Assembly (NCBI GenBank): GCA_022711765.1
Contig: JAKLEB010000001.1
Span: 561,186 to 625,185, forward strand
Length of the DNA stretch: 64,000 nt
Direction of reading: 5' to 3'
Origin: Candidatus Krumholzibacteriota bacterium
GTDB taxonomy: Bacteria; Krumholzibacteriota; Krumholzibacteriia; LZORAL124-64-63
The notes under the pieces were generated by a model. That model saw only the letters and a list, made by a program, of their open reading frames with translations, had not been told where the DNA came from and did no database searches. Shown piece by piece: positions 9,322 to 18,296 of the stretch (the first letter of the stretch is position 1; each line of letters starts with the position of its first letter). The position numbers and the translations under genes were made by a program.

Positions 9322-10092
9322 TCACCTTACCCCTTGACCGGCCGCGGTCGCCACCAGGAAACCGACCGCCGCGCCGATTCCCACCAGCGCCAGCGACCGC
9401 CGGTAGCCGAAGCGATCCAGCAGCGTCCCGACGGCGAGTCCCGGGACGGCCAGCGGAACCAGGGCCAGCGCGCCACGCCACCGCGGCGAGAGCAGAGCCA
9501 GGCCGGGGTCCCAGACCAGCGAGACGACCACCGCGATCGAGAGAGCGAGCGCGGCGCCCCGCAACGCCGTCGTGACCAGACAGCGAGCGTGCAGCCGCTC
9601 GAGACGGGCCAGGTCGCCGTCGCGCACGCTGCGGTAGCCGTCGAGCATCCAACCCAGCCGCGCCAGCCGCTCCAGGCGCACGAGCCGGCCGCCCGCCACG
9701 CTGGCCGCCGCGAACAACACGAGCAGCGCCCCGAGCTCCGCCGCCGGGCCGCCCGACCAGGTCGAGCGCGCAAGCAGGTCGACCGGCGCGCGCCAGCCGG
9801 CGAGAACGGCGCCGGCCGTGACGCCGACCGCTGCGCTCGCGGGGTCCAGCCGGAAGCTGGCGCCGACGGGCAGGTTGCCGATCACCACGAGCTGCATCAG
9901 CGCGCCCGGCAGGAGGCCGGCCGCCGGCTCGCCGAGGACGAGTCCCGCGAGGACCGCCGCCGGGAGCGGCTGGCTCAGCCAGGTCTGCACGAAGCTGTTC
10001 TCGTCCATGGCGAGCAGGGCGCCGAGCAGGGCGACCTCGCACCAGAGCAACCAGGCGCCGGACTCGAGAGGCGCGCCCGCGAGCCAGCTCAC
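9322..10092 (-). CDS. PTS mannose/fructose/sorbose-family IIC component
   Basis: A 256-residue polytopic protein of the EIIC Man/Sor family. Seven or so hydrophobic segments are visible. The conserved beginning of the membrane domain ALLAMDENSFVQTWLSQPL and the following LGEPAAGLLPGALMQL loop resemble the family. It transports the sugar with IID, using phosphate relayed by IIA and IIB. The GTG start overlaps the IIB stop (GTGA). Confidence 0.9.
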   Translation of the reverse strand: MSWLAGAPLESGAWLLWCEVALLGALLAMDENSFVQTWLSQPLPAAVLAGLVLGEPAAGLLPGALMQLVVIGNLPVGASFRLDPASAAVGVTAGAVLAGWRAPVDLLARSTWSGGPAAELGALLVLFAAASVAGGRLVRLERLARLGWMLDGYRSVRDGDLARLERLHARCLVTTALRGAALALSIAVVVSLVWDPGLALLSPRWRGALALVPLAVPGLAVGTLLDRFGYRRSLALVGIGAAVGFLVATAAGQGVR

Positions 10093-10595
10093 AACCTCGC
10101 CTCCACCGCCGCGAGCAATCCGTCGTCCACCAGCACCTCGCGTCCGCCAGGCACCGCCTGGACCGCCAGCCGCACACCCCGGCGCAGGAGGGTGCGGAAG
10201 TTCGCCAGGTCGTCGCGGTCGACGTAGAGCCCCGGCAGCATCTCCAGCTTGCCGGCCTGGAAATGCATGCCGCCGACGTTGACCCGGTCCAGCGCGACGC
10301 CGAAGGCCACGAGCGCGTGCATGTCGGCCGGGCTGCCGGTCAGGAGGATGGCTCGCTCGTGACCGGGCAGCGCGGCGGCGGGATCCCGGAGGGCGGCGGC
10401 GGCGGCCCCGAGGCCCCGCACCGAGACCGTGACCTGGGGCGGCACCGTCGCCGCGTAGACGCGCGCCTGCCAGGGGTCCGCGGCGATCTCGTCGTTCGCC
10501 AGGAGGATCAGGTCGGGCTGCAGCCGCTGCCCCCAGCCGACCGTGACCTGTCCGTGGATGAATCGGTCGTCGATCCGGGCCAGGACCAGGTTCAT
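10089..10595 (-). CDS. PTS mannose/fructose/sorbose-family IIB component
   Basis: A 168-residue cytosolic EIIB. The phospho-accepting His14 lies in the family signature RIDDRFIHGQVTVGW. Later LLTGSPADMHAL and VNVGGMHFQAGK are also typical of the sorbose/mannose IIB fold. It takes phosphate from the separate IIA protein and gives it to the sugar in the IIC/IID channel. Overlaps on both sides are ATGA or GTGA. Confidence 0.94.
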   Translation of the reverse strand: MNLVLARIDDRFIHGQVTVGWGQRLQPDLILLANDEIAADPWQARVYAATVPPQVTVSVRGLGAAAAALRDPAAALPGHERAILLTGSPADMHALVAFGVALDRVNVGGMHFQAGKLEMLPGLYVDRDDLANFRTLLRRGVRLAVQAVPGGREVLVDDGLLAAVEARL

Positions 10596-10984
10596 CGTGC
10601 GGCCCCCACCACCGTCACCGCCAGGCGCCCCTGATCGATGATGCGCTGGACGAGCTCGGCGCGCGCGAGCTCCTCGCGCCAGGTGACGAAGGCCAGCAGC
10701 ATGGTGAGGTTGACGCCGCTGAGGACGGGCACGCGCGCCGACTCGGCCCCGCCCAGCCGCGACGCGCTGGCGCAGCTGCCGCCGTAGTCGTCGATGAAGA
10801 TCAGACCGCCGTCGGCGGGCGCGAGCTGCTCCAGCCAGCCGGTGACCACCTCGGCCGTCTGCTTCGCGGATCGGCCCTGGTTCGTCTCGGCCCGCAGGCC
10901 GGCGACCGGACCGAGGATCAGCTCCACGACCTTGACCAGCTCGGCACCGATCGCGCCGTGCGTCAGGACCAGCCCCTGGATCAT
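10592..10984 (-). CDS. PTS mannose-family IIA component
   Basis: A 130-residue cytosolic EIIA of the mannose class (single domain, not fused to IIB). The active His9 is in GLVLTHGAIG, and the FIDDYGGSCASAS and GVNLTMLL segments match the EIIA-Man fold. Two in-frame ATGs exist (10990 and 10984). GGGAAGG abuts the first and stands six bases from the second, so 10984 is preferred. It could take a regulatory role, as EIIA-Man proteins next to hprK do in alphaproteobacteria, but the complete B/C/D set here argues for transport. Confidence 0.92.
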   Translation of the reverse strand: MIQGLVLTHGAIGAELVKVVELILGPVAGLRAETNQGRSAKQTAEVVTGWLEQLAPADGGLIFIDDYGGSCASASRLGGAESARVPVLSGVNLTMLLAFVTWREELARAELVQRIIDQGRLAVTVVGAAR

Positions 10985-11019
10985 GATCATCCTTCCCGCG
11001 CGCCGCGCCGCCGCCGGCG

Positions 11020-11988
11020 TCATTCCAGATCCTGTTCGAGGTAGCGCTTCAGGCGCCGGCTGTGCCGGATCGACTTGATGATGCGTTCGTTGAGGATGCG
11101 CGCGGCGTCGTAGCCGTAGATCTTGAGCATGAAGTCGAGCGCGATCACCTCGGAGATCACCGTGATGTTCTTGCCGGGGTTCAAGGGCAGGATCACCTGC
11201 GGGATCTCGACCCCCAGGATCTCGATCGTCCGCCGCTCCATGCCGACCCGCTCGTAGTCGATCTGGTCGTCCCAGTCCTGCAGCTCGACCGCCACCTCGA
11301 TGCGCTTCTGCATGCGGATCGCGTGGATCCCGAAGATGGCCTGGACGTCGATGACGCCGACGCCGCGGATCTCGATGTTGTGCTGCAGGAGCGCGCGGAA
11401 GCGGCCGATCAGCACGTTCTCGCTCGTCCGCATCACCTCGACGATATCGTCGGCCACGAGGCGGTGGCCGCGCTCGACCAGGTCGAGCGCGCACTCGCTC
11501 TTGCCGATGCCGCTGCGGCCGGTGAAGAGCAGCCCCACGCCGTAGACGTCGACCAGCGTGCCGTGCACCTCGCCGCTCGGCGCGAACGCCCGTTCGAGGT
11601 GGCGGTTGAGCTCGCGCGTCACCATCTCCGCCGACCTCGCGGACCGCAGCAGCGGGAAGCCCCGTTCGCGGACCAGGGTCAGCACCGCATCGGGAACCGG
11701 CAGCCCGCGGGTGACGACGATCGTCGGCGGCTGCAACGACAGCACCCGGCCGAAGGCCTCCAGCTGGCCAGCCGCGTCGAGCGACGCGAGGTACGACATC
11801 TCCGACTCGCCCATGACCTGGACGCGGTCGCTCAGGAAGTTCTCCATGAAACCCATCACGGCCATGCCGGGCCGGTGCACGTCCCGCGCGACGAGCGGGA
11901 TCGGCGCCTCCGGCAACGGGGTCAGGGCCTCCAGGCCGAGCAGGTCCTGGAGGTCCTGATAGAGCTGCTGGACCGTCGGCTGCGTCAT
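11020..11988 (-). CDS. hprK: HPr kinase/phosphorylase
   Basis: A 322-residue bifunctional enzyme that phosphorylates or dephosphorylates HPr on Ser46. The N-terminal half is the HprK N domain. The C-terminal catalytic domain has Walker A GRSGIGKS (157-164), VADDIV, the HprK signature IEIRGVGVIDV and the C-terminal PLNPGKNITVISEVIALD region. Length is typical. A run of G precedes the ATG at 11988 as ribosome binding site. Its target Ser46 is intact in the neighbouring HPr, so this cluster has both halves of the serine-phosphorylation switch. Confidence 0.96.
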   Translation of the reverse strand: MTQPTVQQLYQDLQDLLGLEALTPLPEAPIPLVARDVHRPGMAVMGFMENFLSDRVQVMGESEMSYLASLDAAGQLEAFGRVLSLQPPTIVVTRGLPVPDAVLTLVRERGFPLLRSARSAEMVTRELNRHLERAFAPSGEVHGTLVDVYGVGLLFTGRSGIGKSECALDLVERGHRLVADDIVEVMRTSENVLIGRFRALLQHNIEIRGVGVIDVQAIFGIHAIRMQKRIEVAVELQDWDDQIDYERVGMERRTIEILGVEIPQVILPLNPGKNITVISEVIALDFMLKIYGYDAARILNERIIKSIRHSRRLKRYLEQDLE

Positions 11989-12010
11989 GGATTCCCCCCC
12001 GCGCCGGGCG

Positions 12011-12532
12011 TCACCCGTTCGTCGCTTCCATGAGACCCAGCTCGCCGTCGCGGCGCCGGTAGACGACGCTGATCCGGCCGCTGTCGACGTTGCGGAACAC
12101 GAGGAACGGGGCATCCGAATCGGTGAACGCCTCGCGCGCCGCCAGCGCGTCCAGCTCGAGCAGCGAGAAATTCTCCGTCGCGAAGTGGACGAGCGGCTCG
12201 CCGCCGCGCATCGCCCTGCCGAGACCACCCTCCTCGGCCCGCTGCTTGGCGCTCACCTTGCCCTTGTACTTCTCGAGCTGACGCTGGAGGTTCTCGGCGA
12301 CCCCCTGGGTCGCCAGGTCGGGCTCGGCGCCGGTGTTGGCGGCGCGGAATTCCTGGTTGCGCATCAGGAGCAGCCCGTCGCAGATGAAATCGTTCTTTTC
12401 GAGCACGATCTGCAGGCGAATCTCGTTCACCGGTCGCGGACTGAACCGGAGGATTTTCTCGAACTGAGCCTCGATCTTCGCGCGGGTCTCGTCGCCCAGC
12501 TGGAAGTGGCGGGTCTTGATCTCCAGGTTCAT
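12011..12532 (-). CDS. hpf: Ribosome hibernation promoting factor, long form
   Basis: A 173-residue protein with two parts: an N-terminal RaiA/YfiA ribosome-binding domain (about 1-105) and a C-terminal dimerisation domain (about 118-172) containing FSLLELDALAAREAFTDSD and FLVFRNVDSGRISVVYRRRD. This is the long HPF that dimerises 70S ribosomes into 100S particles in slow growth. Position directly after rpoN is the conserved rpoN-operon order. It is preceded by a small AGGA-loop hairpin and a separate GAGGAG ribosome binding site. Confidence 0.93.
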   Translation of the reverse strand: MNLEIKTRHFQLGDETRAKIEAQFEKILRFSPRPVNEIRLQIVLEKNDFICDGLLLMRNQEFRAANTGAEPDLATQGVAENLQRQLEKYKGKVSAKQRAEEGGLGRAMRGGEPLVHFATENFSLLELDALAAREAFTDSDAPFLVFRNVDSGRISVVYRRRDGELGLMEATNG

Positions 12533-12556
12533 GCTCGTTCTCCTCGCGGGGGTTCA

Positions 12557-12570
12557 CCGGCTCCTGCCGG
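12557..12570 (-). promoter_or_regulatory. AGGA-loop hairpin in the hpf leader
   Basis: Read on the minus strand, a 5-bp stem CCGGC/GCCGG presents the loop AGGA about 25 bases before the hpf start, separate from the true ribosome binding site GAGGAG. GGA in a hairpin loop is the CsrA/RsmA recognition form. No csrA gene is in the window, so the role is inferred only. Confidence 0.3.
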
Positions 12571-12591
12571 CTTCGATCGTCCGGTCGAAGG

Positions 12592-14097
12592 TCAGAATTG
12601 CTTGCGCATGCGCGCGTTCAGAATGCCGAGTTGCTCGCGGTACTTGGCGACGGTGCGGCGCGCGATCTTCAGGCCCCGTTCGCTCAGCAGGTCCGCGATC
12701 CGCTTGTCCGAGAGGGGACGCCGGGGATCCTCCCCCTCGACGATCTCCTCGATCATCAGCTTGACCGCCTTCGCCGCGACCTCGTCGCCCTCGTCGGTAT
12801 CGAGGCCGGCGGAGAAGAAGTACTTGAGCGGGAAGACGCCGCGCGGCGTCTGCACGTATTTCTGCCGGGTGACTCGCGAGACTGTCGACTCGTGCATGTC
12901 GATCGTCGACGCCACCTGCTGCAGGGTGAGCGGGCGCAGGGCGATCGCGCCGCGCTCGAAGAAGTCGCGCTGCTCGGCGACGATCGCCTCCATGACCTTG
13001 ATCATCGTCCGCCGCCGCTGCTCGATCGTCTTGATGATCCACTCGGCATAGCGTCGCTTCTCGTCGATGAAGGTGGCGGCGTTGTCCTGCCGCGCGGCCG
13101 GGTCCTTGAGCGCGTCGTCGTAGGCGCGGCTCACCCGCAGCCGGGGCAGGTTGCCGTCGTTCAGGTAGACGACGTACTGGTCGCCCTCCTCGTCGACCTT
13201 CTCGACCACGAGGTCGGGCACGATCGCGCGCGCACCCTCGACCTCGGCGCTCAGGCCGGGCCGCGGATCCAGCTCGCCGATCCGGGCGGCGATCGCCTGG
13301 ACCTCGTGCGGGGTGATCTTCATGGCGCGGGCGATGTCCGCGAACTTGCGGTTCTTGAGCGCCTCGAAATGGTCGCGGATGACCGCGGCCGCCAGGCTGT
13401 CCGCCTCGCCGCGCGCCGCCAGCTGCAACAGCAGGCACTCCGGCAGGTCGCGGGCCGCCACTCCCGGCGGGTCGAATCCCTGGATGATCGTCAGGACCGC
13501 CTCGATCTCCGCCGCATCGGTCTCGAAGTAAGCGGCGATCTCCGCCACCGGGGCCGCCAGGAAGCCGTCGCCGTTCAGGCAGCCGATGATGTACTCGCCG
13601 ATCTCGCGCTGACGGTCGTCGCTGACGACGAACCGCAGCTGATCGCGCAGGTGCTCCTGGCCGGACGGGATGTAGACGGGCGGCCGCTCGAGCTGGTCCT
13701 CGTCGTCGAATCCCTGCTCCGTCGCCGCGCCGCGGAATCCGTCCTTGAAGTACTCGTCCCAGTTCACGTCCTCGCCCGCGACCTCGGCCGCCGTCTCCGT
13801 CGCGGTCGCCGCGGCGTCGTCCTGCGCCGCGCCGGGCTCGTCGCCGGCCTCGTTCTCGGCGGGCGACTCGGACTCGGCGCTCGCCTCGGCCTCGGTCTCG
13901 GTCTCGACCTCGGGCTCGTCCTCGTCGTCCGGGTCGACCTCCTCGAGCAGCGGATTGGCCTGGAGCTCGGCACGCAGGATCTGCTCGAGCTCGAGTGTCG
14001 GCACCTGCAGCAGCTTGAGCGCCTGTTGCAGGCGCTGAGTCATGACGATCTTCATCGTCTGACTCACGTTGACGTGCATGCCCATCTTGATGTCCAT
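12592..14097 (-). CDS. rpoN: RNA polymerase sigma-54 factor
   Basis: A 501-residue sigma-54. Region I is Q/L-rich (MTQRLQQALKLLQVPTLEL, about 18-36). A very acidic linker runs from 54 to 110. The core-binding domain follows, then the HTH region with TPRGVFPLKYFFS, and the RpoN box ARRTVAKYRE at 479-488 that contacts the -24 element. Length is normal. The ATG at 14097 is preceded by GAGGAG; alternatives lie 12 and 18 bases downstream. It is followed by hpf and preceded by lptB, the classic arrangement. Confidence 0.97.
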   Translation of the reverse strand: MDIKMGMHVNVSQTMKIVMTQRLQQALKLLQVPTLELEQILRAELQANPLLEEVDPDDEDEPEVETETEAEASAESESPAENEAGDEPGAAQDDAAATATETAAEVAGEDVNWDEYFKDGFRGAATEQGFDDEDQLERPPVYIPSGQEHLRDQLRFVVSDDRQREIGEYIIGCLNGDGFLAAPVAEIAAYFETDAAEIEAVLTIIQGFDPPGVAARDLPECLLLQLAARGEADSLAAAVIRDHFEALKNRKFADIARAMKITPHEVQAIAARIGELDPRPGLSAEVEGARAIVPDLVVEKVDEEGDQYVVYLNDGNLPRLRVSRAYDDALKDPAARQDNAATFIDEKRRYAEWIIKTIEQRRRTMIKVMEAIVAEQRDFFERGAIALRPLTLQQVASTIDMHESTVSRVTRQKYVQTPRGVFPLKYFFSAGLDTDEGDEVAAKAVKLMIEEIVEGEDPRRPLSDKRIADLLSERGLKIARRTVAKYREQLGILNARMRKQF

Positions 14098-14111
14098 CGG
14101 GACGCTCCTCG

Positions 14112-14130
14112 CCCCGGCCTCCTGCCGGGG
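14112..14130 (-). promoter_or_regulatory. AGGAG-loop hairpin in the rpoN leader
   Basis: On the minus strand CCCCGGC and GCCGGGG form a perfect 7-bp stem around the loop AGGAG, about 15 bases before the rpoN start and just upstream of the functional GAGGAG. It resembles the hairpin before hpf. It could be a CsrA-type site or modulate translation after lptB. Confidence 0.3.
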
Positions 14131-14138
14131 TGGTCCGG

Positions 14139-14884
<746 letters not shown>

Positions 14885-14888
<4 letters not shown>

Positions 14889-15487
14889 GGGGACTCTCCC
14901 GGGGAGTCGGCGTCGCGGACCGTCTCGTCGCCGACCTCGGCGGCGACGTTCTGCTTGATCTCAATGTAGTCCAGGTCGGGAGTCGCTTCCAGCCCGAAGC
15001 CGGTCACGACGTCCTCGCCGCGATCGAGGACGTTGTAGACGTCGTTGCGGATCCGACCGTCGGCGCTGGCGTAGGCGAGCTCGCTCGTGCGCAGACGTCG
15101 CCCGTCGGCGGTGGTGACGACCACGTGGCCCCAGACGAAGACGTCGTTGGTCTTCAGGTTGGCCGTGCCGCTGTCGCTGACGAGGGTCGAGAAGTAGGCG
15201 CCGTCGCGGAAGAAATCCATCTTGACCCGGACCAGCTCGACCTCCTGACGGCCGGCGTACTTGAGCATCTCGCTGCTGTCGAGGGTCCACAGCTTGACGC
15301 CGGCCTTGGTCTCGATCAGGCGGTAGTCGAAGAACCGCTGCTCGGGCTGGGGACCGCCGCTTGCGGCCGCGGGGGCGATGCCGGCGGGATCGCCGGGCGG
15401 CGTCTCCTGGCAGGCGGCGGCCAGCAGCCCCGCGCCCGCGAGCAGCGCGACCAGCCCGCGGCAGTGTCGTCGTGCGTGGACCGCCAT
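14885..15487 (-). CDS. lptC: LptC-like LPS export protein
   Basis: A 200-residue exported protein that should form the periplasmic jellyroll linking LptFG to the bridge. The N-terminus ends in a lipobox-like LLAAAC (Cys26), so it may be lipid-anchored rather than helix-anchored. The beta region FFRDGAYFSTLVSDSG.. and later VVVTTADGRRLRTSELAY resembles LptC/OstA repeats. No separate lptA lies between it and lptB. The C-terminus (about 160-180) retains an OstA-like GFGLEATPDLDYIEI stretch. Identity rests on fold-like pattern and neighbours. Confidence 0.82.
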
Positions 15488-15494
15488 GCGACTT

Positions 15495-16406
15495 CTAGCT
15501 CCCCTGGGCGTCGGCCCAGCGCTCGTGGAACCATACCCACTGGTCGGGATGCCCTCTGATCAGCAGCTCCAGCGCCCGGTTGCAGCGGGCGGCGAGCTCG
15601 CGGTCGTCGGCGGCCTGCCGCGGCTCGATGGGCGCCAGATGATGGACGACCCAGCGCCCACCCGCGCGGACCATGGCGACCGGCAGAAGAGGCACGTCGC
15701 GCCGCCGGGCGATCCGCAGCGGCCCCAGCGGCGTCGGCGCCGGCGAACCCAGGAACGGGATCGACGCGCTCGCCGCGCGCGTCTTCTGGTCCAGGAGCAC
15801 GCCGACGACCGCGCCCCGGTCGAGCGCCCGCAGCAGCGGCCGCGCCCCGGCGTCGCGCGGCAGCGGCTCGAGCCCCAACGCCCGGCGGCGGTCCTGGAGA
15901 AGCCGATCCACCGGCGGGTTGCGCACGGTCCCGGTCACGACCGCCGGCTGGTCGAGCCATTGCGCCAGCCACGCGCCGAGCAGCTCCCAGCAGCCCAGAT
16001 GGGCGGTGACCAGCAGGACCCCGCGCCCCCTGGCTTCCAACTCGCGAAGCACCGCACGGGTTCCCCGGCCGTCCGGACCGCCCGCGTCCTGGACCTCGGG
16101 GAAGCCGAGCGATGCCTGCCGGTCGGCGGTCAGGGCCGCGTGCAGGTTCTCGCCGAGGGCCGACGCCGATTGCCTGAGCAGCGCCTCGCGCCATCGTGGC
16201 GGGTGATCCGGGAACACGCGGGCGAGATTGCGCCGGGCGCGCTGCCGTTCGGCGGAGCGCAGCAGGAGCGCCAGACGGGCGAACCAGCGGCAGAGCCCGC
16301 GCCCCACCGGCGACGGCAGGGTCTTCAGACCGGCCAGGACTCCTCGCGCCGCCAGGTACCAGAACCGGCGCCGCAGACGCCGCGGCCAGGGCAGCCGGTC
16401 GTCCAT
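15495..16406 (-). CDS. Lipid A biosynthesis acyltransferase (LpxL/HtrB family)
   Basis: A 303-residue membrane-associated acyltransferase that adds a secondary acyl chain to KDO2-lipid A. The catalytic HX4E motif is His136-Glu141 in TAHLGCWE. DQKTR and PFLGSPAPTPLGPLRIARR match the substrate-binding region of the LpxL/M group. The C-terminal W(V/I)WFHERW motif is typical. The ATG at 16406 has GGGAGGG six bases upstream. It is the first gene after a 271-base gap and probably heads the lptC-lptB-rpoN-PTS run. Confidence 0.88.
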   Translation of the reverse strand: MDDRLPWPRRLRRRFWYLAARGVLAGLKTLPSPVGRGLCRWFARLALLLRSAERQRARRNLARVFPDHPPRWREALLRQSASALGENLHAALTADRQASLGFPEVQDAGGPDGRGTRAVLRELEARGRGVLLVTAHLGCWELLGAWLAQWLDQPAVVTGTVRNPPVDRLLQDRRRALGLEPLPRDAGARPLLRALDRGAVVGVLLDQKTRAASASIPFLGSPAPTPLGPLRIARRRDVPLLPVAMVRAGGRWVVHHLAPIEPRQAADDRELAARCNRALELLIRGHPDQWVWFHERWADAQGS

Positions 16407-16479
16407 GCGAACCCTCCCGGATCGTCGCCACGGCCGGCGCGACCCGATTGGACACTCGCCACTCGCGGAGCGGGCGTCA

Positions 16480-16495
16480 AGCAGTTTCCATGCCA
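16480..16495 (-). promoter_or_regulatory. Sigma-54-type promoter upstream of the lpxL-rpoN-PTS cluster
   Basis: On the minus strand TGGCATGGAAACTGCT matches the -24/-12 consensus TGGCACG-N4-TTGCW at all but two positions. It keeps the essential GG and GC dinucleotides at the correct spacing. It ends about 75 bases before the acyltransferase start. Nothing else of note was seen in the 16407-16677 gap. Since rpoN is four genes downstream, autoregulation is possible. Such short matches can be chance. Confidence 0.5.
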
Positions 16496-16677
16496 CAATC
16501 TGGAGCGTCCAGGTTCTGCCGGCAAGCGGCGAGGAGCGACCCTTGAAGCGCAACCTGCGCTGCGCCGATCAACACGTTCATTCCATTGGACTTGCATCCA
16601 TTATCGAGCGTGCCGCGCGCCGCGGGCGCACCGTCGAGAACGACGGGCGGAGGGCCGCGAACCGGGTCGAGGAACGG

Positions 16678-17676
16678 TCAGAGCAGGCCCGAGCGCAGGA
16701 CGTCATGGATGTGGAGCAGCCCGAGGGGGCGCCGTTCCGCGTCGACGACGATCAGGAGGGTGATCGGCCCCTCCGGCCGCTCCTCCATCAGGCGCAACGC
16801 CCGCGCCGCGAGCAGGTCCGGGCTGATCGTGGTCGGCCGCGGGTTCATGGCCTCGGTGATCGGGCGGTCCAGCGCGTCTTCGCGCTGCAGCAGGATCCGC
16901 TTGACGTCGCCGTCGACGCACACCCCGGCCAGGCGGCCGTCGGGCCCGACCACGCAGACGCCGCCCAGCCGCTTGCCGACGATCTCCGGCAACGTCTCGC
17001 GCAGGGTCTTGTCCGCGGTCACCACCGGCAGCTCGTCGCCGCGGTGCATGAGGTCGCCGACCCTGACCAGCAGGCTGCGCCCCAGCACGCCGCTCGGATG
17101 GAAGACCGCGAAGTCGTCGCGCGTGAATCCCTTGAGCGTCAGGAGCGCGACGACCAGCGCGTCGCCCATGACGCCGGCCGCGGTCGCGCTCGTCGTGGGC
17201 GCGAGATTGAGCGGGTCGGCCTCGCGCTCGACCGGAACCGGCAGCACGATGTCGCACGCGCGGGCCAGGTCGCTGTCCTCGCCTCCCGTCATGGCGACCG
17301 TCGTCACGCGGAAGTGCCGGCAGGTCTGGACCAGGCGCGTGACCTCCGCGTTGTTGCCGCTGCGGCTGATCGCCAGCAGCACGTCGCTGCCGCGGACGAT
17401 GCCGAGGTCGCCGTGGGCCGCCTCCACGGGGTGGATGAAGTGGCTGGGCGTGCCGGTGCTCGTGAGCGAGGCCGCGAGCCGGCGCGCCACGATCCCGCTC
17501 TTGCCGAGACCCGTCACCAGGACGCGGTCCTCGCAGGCGAGCAGCGCGCGCACGGTCTGCAGGAAGCCCGCGCCGAGGCTCGCGGCGACCCGCTCGAGCG
17601 CGCGGGCTTCCTGCTGGAAGGTGTCGCGGCCGAGGCGCAGGATGCGCGCGTCGTCCGCCGGCTCGGGTCGGTTCAA
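16678..17676 (-). CDS. kdsD: D-arabinose-5-phosphate isomerase
   Basis: A 332-residue KpsF/GutQ-type enzyme that converts ribulose-5-P to arabinose-5-P, the first step of KDO synthesis. The SIS domain (about 35-180) has GLGKSGIVARRLAASLTSTG and the catalytic-histidine region VEAAHGDLG. Two CBS domains follow from about 200. The start is a TTG at 17676 overlapping the kdsC stop (TTGA), with a very good GGAGGTGA upstream. The arrangement kdsB-pyrG-kdsA-kdsC-kdsD gives the full KDO branch. Confidence 0.94.
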   Translation of the reverse strand: MNRPEPADDARILRLGRDTFQQEARALERVAASLGAGFLQTVRALLACEDRVLVTGLGKSGIVARRLAASLTSTGTPSHFIHPVEAAHGDLGIVRGSDVLLAISRSGNNAEVTRLVQTCRHFRVTTVAMTGGEDSDLARACDIVLPVPVEREADPLNLAPTTSATAAGVMGDALVVALLTLKGFTRDDFAVFHPSGVLGRSLLVRVGDLMHRGDELPVVTADKTLRETLPEIVGKRLGGVCVVGPDGRLAGVCVDGDVKRILLQREDALDRPITEAMNPRPTTISPDLLAARALRLMEERPEGPITLLIVVDAERRPLGLLHIHDVLRSGLL

Positions 17677-18296
17677 TGCGTCACCTCCGGATCGTCGGCC
17701 GGCCGGCGACCGGCCGCCAGCTCGCGGATCGCCGGACCGAACGCCCCGCGCGCCTTGAGGAGAAGGTCGCACACCTCGCGCACGGCGCCGGCTCCGCCGG
17801 CAGCCAGGGTCACGAAGTCGCACACGCCGGCGACCTCGGCCGGAGCGGCCGGCACGGTCACCGCGACGGCGGCTTCGGCGAGCGCCGGCAGATCCAGCAG
17901 GTCGTCTCCCAGGTAGAGCGTCTCGCCGGCCTGGCAGCCGGTCTCGCGCCAGATCTCCGCGAGCGCCTCGCGCTTGTCGAACCGGCCCAGCTTGATCGCC
18001 TCGAAGCGCAGATCGGCGCAGCGCCGCGCGGCCGCCAGGCTGCTGCGGCCGCTGAGCAGCGCGCGCGCGATCCCCGCCGGGCGGAGCATCATCAGGCCCA
18101 GGCCGTCGCGCGCGTCGAAGACCTTGAGGGCCTCCCCGTCGGGGCCGTAGACGAGCGACCCGGTGGTCAGGACGCCGTCGCAGTCCAGGACCACGAGCCG
18201 GACCCGCGCGAGCTGATCCGCGAGCGCCTTGCCGAGGCGCCGCTCCACCTCGTGGCGATAGGCCGCCGCGTCGTCGAGCGGCCAGTCGGCGTTCAT
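17673..18296 (-). CDS. kdsC: KDO-8-phosphate phosphatase
   Basis: A 207-residue HAD-superfamily phosphatase releasing KDO from KDO-8-P. HAD motif I is LDCDGVLT with Asp38 and Asp40. Motif II is in ALLSGRSS and motifs III/IV in LGRFDKREAL and YLGDDLLDLPAL. Family members are typically about 170-190 residues; this one has about 30 extra residues at the N-terminus and a short C-terminal extension. Overlaps on both sides are ATGA and TTGA. Confidence 0.93.
   Translation of the reverse strand: MNADWPLDDAAAYRHEVERRLGKALADQLARVRLVVLDCDGVLTTGSLVYGPDGEALKVFDARDGLGLMMLRPAGIARALLSGRSSLAAARRCADLRFEAIKLGRFDKREALAEIWRETGCQAGETLYLGDDLLDLPALAEAAVAVTVPAAPAEVAGVCDFVTLAAGGAGAVREVCDLLLKARGAFGPAIRELAAGRRPADDPEVTH

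Noticed and set aside
10592..11494. Long in-frame N-terminal extension of EIIA back into hprK
   Set aside because: The extra residues are the out-of-frame shadow of hprK. ATG 10984 with GGGAAGG is the real start.
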